Shown here: positions 61,041 to 64,000 of the stretch, in pieces | Position numbering within the stretch: the first letter of the stretch is position 1 | Layout: every line of letters starts with the position of its first letter | NCBI RefSeq assembly: GCF_014489595.1 | Contig: NZ_CP060790.1 | Location: 2,604,001-2,668,000 of the forward strand | DNA from: Paenacidovorax monticola | GTDB taxonomy: Bacteria > Pseudomonadota > Gammaproteobacteria > Burkholderiales > Burkholderiaceae_C | Reading direction: 5' to 3' | Length of the DNA: 64,000 nucleotides | Position numbers and translations under genes: made by a program | The notes under the pieces: generated by a model | What the model was told of the DNA's origin: nothing | The model's input: the letters and a program-made list of their open reading frames with translations, nothing else | Database searches by the model: none

Positions 61041-62102
61041 TCAGGCCCCCTCTTCGCGCGCCAGCTTCACGCCGGCCCCCGTGCCACAGGCATGGCAGAA
61101 GCGCGCGAAGGCGCTCTTGCGCGCGCTGCAGTGGCCGCAGTGGTCGAACAGGCCGATGCCGCAGTGCGGGCAGAAGTCGATCTTCTCGTTCTTGAGGTCC
61201 ACGGCGCGCTCGCAGCCCGGGCACACGCCCTTGGCCAGGCGCGCCAGGGCCACGTCGTAGCCCAGCTCCTTGCGGCGCTCCTGGTCGGGCAGCGCCTCGG
61301 CCTGCTTCTGGCGCTCCAGGTAGCGATTGAGCGCCAGGATGGCATAGCGGCCCACGAGCGCGGTGACCACGATGCCCACCACGTAGCGCACATAGCCGCC
61401 GTAGCTCGGCAGATAGGGCACCAGCTCGACGAAGAACGCGAACACCGCGAAGAAGATGAAGCCCCACACGAAGGGCCAGTAGGTGCTCTGGCGCTTCTTC
61501 GCGAACAGCCAGCCCGCCGCCACCAGCAGCGGCAGCGTGAGCGCGAGGCGGTACAGGAACACGCGCAGTTCCACCTTGCGCTGCTGCGCGGCCATCTTCT
61601 CGTAGCCGTCGCGCTCCATGCCGTCCAGGCGCTGCTGCGCGGCCTGGGCCGCCTGGCGCGCGTCGAGCGCGGCCTGCTCCTGCGCCTGCACGGCCTGCTG
61701 CGCCCGGCGCTCCTGGCCCTTGAGCGTGTCGAGCGCCTGGGTGCGCGCGATCACCTCGGGATCGTGCTCGGCGCGCTGCGTGGCGCTGCGCGCGGCCAGC
61801 CAGTTGTTGAAGGTCTCGCGTTCGGCCTGGGTCTCGCTGCGCGCCTTGGCGCGCTGCAGCCGCGCCTGCTCCAGCGCGGTCTGCGCGTCCTGCTCGGCCT
61901 GGCGCGCGTCCTTGACCTGGGCGCGCAGCTTCTGCGCCGCTTCGTGGTCGAGGAAGTCGTCCACGCGCAGCGGCGCCTCCACCTTGGGCAGGTCGCCCAC
62001 GATGGTGCCGCCCAGCCCGATCAGGAAGCCCGCGAACACGAAGGCCACCAGCCACAGGCCCCGGCGGAACCATTTCTCGGACAGACGCAATGCCTTGCTC
62101 AT
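61041..62102 (-). CDS. membrane protein with coiled coil and zinc-ribbon pair
   Basis: 353 residues. Order: one membrane helix (about 14-36, RGLWLVAFVFAGFLIGLGGT); an Ala/Gln/Arg/Glu-rich coiled coil at about 57-175; three helices at about 180-265; then a C-terminal double zinc ribbon (CPGCERAVDLKNEKIDFCPH with CG, and CGHCSARKSAFARFCHACG). The ribbons follow a short linker (ALPDQERRKELGYDVALARL). The family is common in Comamonadaceae but uncharacterised. A regulatory or scaffold role at the inner membrane is likely. It is downstream of the DUF2145 gene by 87 bp, and the gap holds a repeat-element hairpin. Confidence 0.8.
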   Translation of the reverse strand: MSKALRLSEKWFRRGLWLVAFVFAGFLIGLGGTIVGDLPKVEAPLRVDDFLDHEAAQKLRAQVKDARQAEQDAQTALEQARLQRAKARSETQAERETFNNWLAARSATQRAEHDPEVIARTQALDTLKGQERRAQQAVQAQEQAALDARQAAQAAQQRLDGMERDGYEKMAAQQRKVELRVFLYRLALTLPLLVAAGWLFAKKRQSTYWPFVWGFIFFAVFAFFVELVPYLPSYGGYVRYVVGIVVTALVGRYAILALNRYLERQKQAEALPDQERRKELGYDVALARLAKGVCPGCERAVDLKNEKIDFCPHCGIGLFDHCGHCSARKSAFARFCHACGTGAGVKLAREEGA

Positions 62103-62128
62103 ACCGTTCTCCTCATCGCAAATTCACT

Positions 62129-62172
62129 ATGAATTCAGTAGCTATCAGCGCTGGATGGATGAGCGCTATAGC
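62129..62172. repeat. repeat-element hairpin (AGCGCT arms)
   Basis: TAGCTATCAGCGCT-GGATGGATG-AGCGCTATAGCC forms a near-perfect hairpin with one bulged base. The layout resembles the genome's short element family (a TAGCTGCTAGCGC-type arm, a short linker with TGGAT, a GCGCTA arm). It lies between the DUF2145 gene stop and the zinc-ribbon gene start, so it probably works as a transcription brake. Confidence 0.6.
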
Positions 62173-62189
62173 CCATTTTGGCCCAAGAC

Positions 62190-62984
62190 TCAATCGAGCC
62201 GCAGCACCTGCGGCGCCCCCGCGAGCTGCGCGCGCTGCAGCCAGGCCAGCGCCGAGTCCACCGTCACGGTCTCGATGCGGTCGGCAAAGCGCTTGTCGTT
62301 CGGGTGGTCGTCGAAGGCCACATTGGCCGCCGTCACCCGCCCGCCCAGCCGCGTGAGCGGCCCGATCTTGAGCGCCGTGGGCTCGTAGCCCTTGAAGCGC
62401 AGCCAGGCCTGGGCCTGCTCGCGCGTGTGCACGCCGCCCGGCTCCATCGCGGCGGCCAGGGTTTCCAGCGCCCACTGGTTGGACTGCTGGTACTTCGTCG
62501 CCCAGGCGTAGCTGACCATGCTGTAGGGCCGTTGGTGCAGCACGGTGGTGCGCGCGCGGTCCTGCAGCAGGTGCAGCAGGCGCTGCTGCACCTCGGGCGC
62601 GGGCACGGACCACACGGCTTCGTAGCGCCACAGGTCGTCGAGGAAGAACTCCCCCAGCCCCTGGCGGTACACCCAGGCCACGGCCGTGCCGCACTCGTTG
62701 AGCTTGTGCGCCACGCGCCAGGGGCCCTCGGGCGTCTTGTAGGCCCAGCCCAGGTGCGAATAGCGCAGGCCGTACTTGGACAGATCCTGCCCCGCGCGGC
62801 CCAGCACCACGACCTGGGCTCCGCTCGCGTCGAGCGCGCGCGCCGTGCGCTCGGCAAGCTGCATGCCACGCTCGATGGTCTGCACGGTGGGCTTGCGCTG
62901 CTCGCACGAGCGGCCCGCATGGACGGCCGTGGTCCACAGCGCGAGAGCCGCCACCGCGACCAGGGAAAGGGGGCGCATGCGCAT
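62190..62984 (-). CDS. DUF2145 family exported protein
   Basis: 264 residues with signal peptide (MRMRPLSLVAVAALALWTTAVHA). Start at 62984 because GAGGGAGG sits just upstream. Mature landmarks: RSCEQRKPTVQTIERGMQLA, VVVLGRAGQDLSKYGLRYSH, LGWAYKTPEGPWRVAHKLNE, CGTAVAWVYRQGLGEFFLDD and NVAFDDHPNDKRFADRIETV. A Cys at the mature N-terminus and one at the CGTA segment may pair. The family is periplasmic and of unknown function; it shares features with papain-like or NlpC-like DUF2145 proteins, but catalytic residues cannot be assigned. Confidence 0.82.
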   Translation of the reverse strand: MRMRPLSLVAVAALALWTTAVHAGRSCEQRKPTVQTIERGMQLAERTARALDASGAQVVVLGRAGQDLSKYGLRYSHLGWAYKTPEGPWRVAHKLNECGTAVAWVYRQGLGEFFLDDLWRYEAVWSVPAPEVQQRLLHLLQDRARTTVLHQRPYSMVSYAWATKYQQSNQWALETLAAAMEPGGVHTREQAQAWLRFKGYEPTALKIGPLTRLGGRVTAANVAFDDHPNDKRFADRIETVTVDSALAWLQRAQLAGAPQVLRLD

Positions 62985-62995
62985 GGCAGCCTCCC

Positions 62996-63454
62996 TCACA
63001 GCCGCTCGTTGTGCAGCAGCGCGCGGCCCAGCGCGTTGGGCACGAAGGCCAGCACCTCGCCCGCAGCGGACAGGACCACGCCCGTGCCGATCACGCTGCA
63101 GGTCACCACCGTGCCCACGCCGTACGCCGTGGCCGACACGGCGCGGCCCGACACCTCCACGCTGACCTGCGCGCCGTCCGAGGCGCGTTCGAGCAGGTAC
63201 ACCGTGCCGGTGGCCGAGGCTTCGACGGCCTTCACCGTGAGCACGGCGCCGCCCACCGACAACGCGGCCGGCAGGGCCACCACAGCGCCCGCCGTGGCCG
63301 ATGCGGCACCCGAAGCCACCACGACCGAGGCCACGGGCATCAGCGACAACGCGGCCGAGGCCTCGCTCTGGGCCCGTGCGGGCAGGATGGTGGCGCCCAG
63401 CAGGCCCAGCGCGAACAGCGCACAGCCCAGGGTCTTGCGAATCGGTAAGTTCAT
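62996..63454 (-). CDS. exported Ala/Val-rich hypothetical protein
   Basis: 152 residues with signal peptide (RKTLGCALFALGLLGATILP, cleaved near ARAQ). The mature part is unusually rich in Ala, Val, Ser and Gly (about two thirds), with hydrophobic stretches (VASVVVASGAASATAGAVVA, VVTCSVIGTGVVLSAAGEVL). They could form two membrane helices or a beta-rich fold. It ends 11 bp before the DUF2145 gene and is likely co-transcribed with it. I do not recognise the family. The start is the ATG at 63454, which matches the signal peptide. Confidence 0.75.
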   Translation of the reverse strand: MNLPIRKTLGCALFALGLLGATILPARAQSEASAALSLMPVASVVVASGAASATAGAVVALPAALSVGGAVLTVKAVEASATGTVYLLERASDGAQVSVEVSGRAVSATAYGVGTVVTCSVIGTGVVLSAAGEVLAFVPNALGRALLHNERL

Positions 63455-63530
63455 GTCAGTCTCCACGAAAGGGGCGGCAACCGGGCCGCCACCCAAGAAA
63501 AAGGGATGGGAAGTATCTGCCAGCGCGGGA

Positions 63531-64000
63531 TCACTGCTCGGCCTGCGCCGAGGCTTCGGCACGGCCCTGCATGCGGCCTTGCAGGCGGGCCTCGGCCAGA
63601 TCGGCCTCGTGGCGGTCGCGCAGCATCTTGGCGAGCGTGAACACGGTGGTGATGAGGTAGAGCCAGCTCACACCCAGGAAGGCCTTGTACGTGGAGTTGA
63701 TCTCCATGCCCCACAGGCCCCAGCCCGTGAGGACCATGGCCACGGCGAAGCCGCCCCAGACCACGAGCTTCCACAGCGGGGTGTCGCCGGCGCCGCGCCG
63801 CGCATGCTGGTTGTCGCGCACGAACTTGGCCAGCACGAAAGCGGCCGAGAGACAGAACACGTAGCCCATCACCATGAAGGCCCGCTCCAGTTCCGAGCCC
63901 GGCAGCCAGGCCAGGCCCGTGGCGCACAGGAACACGGCGACGCCGAACGAGACCCAGACCTGGAGCTGCCAGGCTCGCGTGTCGCGCTGGATGATGAGAG
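63531..64000 (-). CDS. YiaA/YiaB-family inner membrane protein (5' end outside window)
   Basis: The frame is open to the window edge. The visible part reads RDTRAWQLQVWVSFGVAVFL then GLAWLPGSELERAFMVMGYV and FCLSAAFVLAKFVRDNQ, the YiaAB domain with paired membrane helices, and it repeats a second pair (LVVWGGFAVAMVLTGWGLWG, STYKAFLGVSWLYLITTVFT). A polar tail with RLQGRMQGRAEASAQAEQ ends the protein. It is a small inner-membrane protein of unknown function. It is the first visible gene of a minus-strand group with the exported proteins downstream (76 bp gap). Confidence 0.85.
   Translation of the reverse strand, partial: LIIQRDTRAWQLQVWVSFGVAVFLCATGLAWLPGSELERAFMVMGYVFCLSAAFVLAKFVRDNQHARRGAGDTPLWKLVVWGGFAVAMVLTGWGLWGMEINSTYKAFLGVSWLYLITTVFTLAKMLRDRHEADLAEARLQGRMQGRAEASAQAEQ

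Overview
The window looks like chromosomal DNA of a betaproteobacterium of the Burkholderiales, most likely Comamonadaceae (Acidovorax / Alicycliphilus-like). The basis is very high G+C with strong GC3 bias, five orphan Bug/TctC-type periplasmic binding proteins, a gltIJKL-type cluster, a FadN-type beta-oxidation operon, and scattered short elements of the type AAAAAGAGCTGCTGGCGC. The assignment is inference; no 16S or other marker is present. Gene density is high. I saw no tRNA, rRNA, CRISPR array, transposase, integrase or phage gene.

Layout. 1-6.7 kb: end of a flavin monooxygenase, DoxX, Bug proteins, a LysR/dkgB pair, and a MarR regulator divergent from a PhzS-like FAD monooxygenase with a palindromic operator between them. 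6.7-13.4 kb: Nudix-metallo-beta-lactamase fusion, a pseudouridine-synthase-like protein without the catalytic Asp, a DUF898 membrane protein, an M48 protease, the RNase P RNA gene (rnpB, minus strand), and a cysteine synthase. 13.4-22.6 kb: AraC/EamA exporter pair, FAD dehydrogenase with a VUT-type transporter, WXXGXW lipoprotein, chemotaxis receptor, htpX, DUF3025, pyrC. 22.7-30.3 kb: Bug protein with M20 peptidase, RpiR regulator, and a glutamate/aspartate ABC transporter with two binding proteins. 30.5-34.6 kb: LysR regulator divergent from a complete TRAP transporter. 34.6-38.9 kb: an unusual MazG-like/PIN-like/tandem-repeat fusion protein, an Atm1-type ABC exporter, thioesterase, bactofilin. 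39-49.6 kb: a long minus-strand operon for fatty-acid (acyl-CoA) breakdown led by a TetR regulator with a perfect palindromic operator, ending in an 87-bp tandem repeat. 49.8-55.6 kb: methylmalonate-semialdehyde dehydrogenase with an ABC binding protein and divergent LysR, SlmA-like TetR, and a membrane diguanylate cyclase. 55.8-61 kb: a plus-strand catabolic cluster (DUF1932 dehydrogenase, two Bug proteins, PDC-hydrolase-like amidohydrolase, RraA-like aldolase) opposed by a GntR regulator. 61-64 kb: envelope and hypothetical proteins.

Two things stand out. First, six otherwise good genes carry seven single-base losses, all in G/C homopolymers (usually four bases where five are needed). That pattern points to sequencing or assembly error rather than pseudogenes. 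Second, the most unusual gene is the 464-residue fusion at 34.6-36.0 kb (nucleotide pyrophosphohydrolase + PIN-like nuclease + two related C-terminal modules). Its last codons and stop lie inside a lineage-type repeat that also forms a bidirectional terminator.
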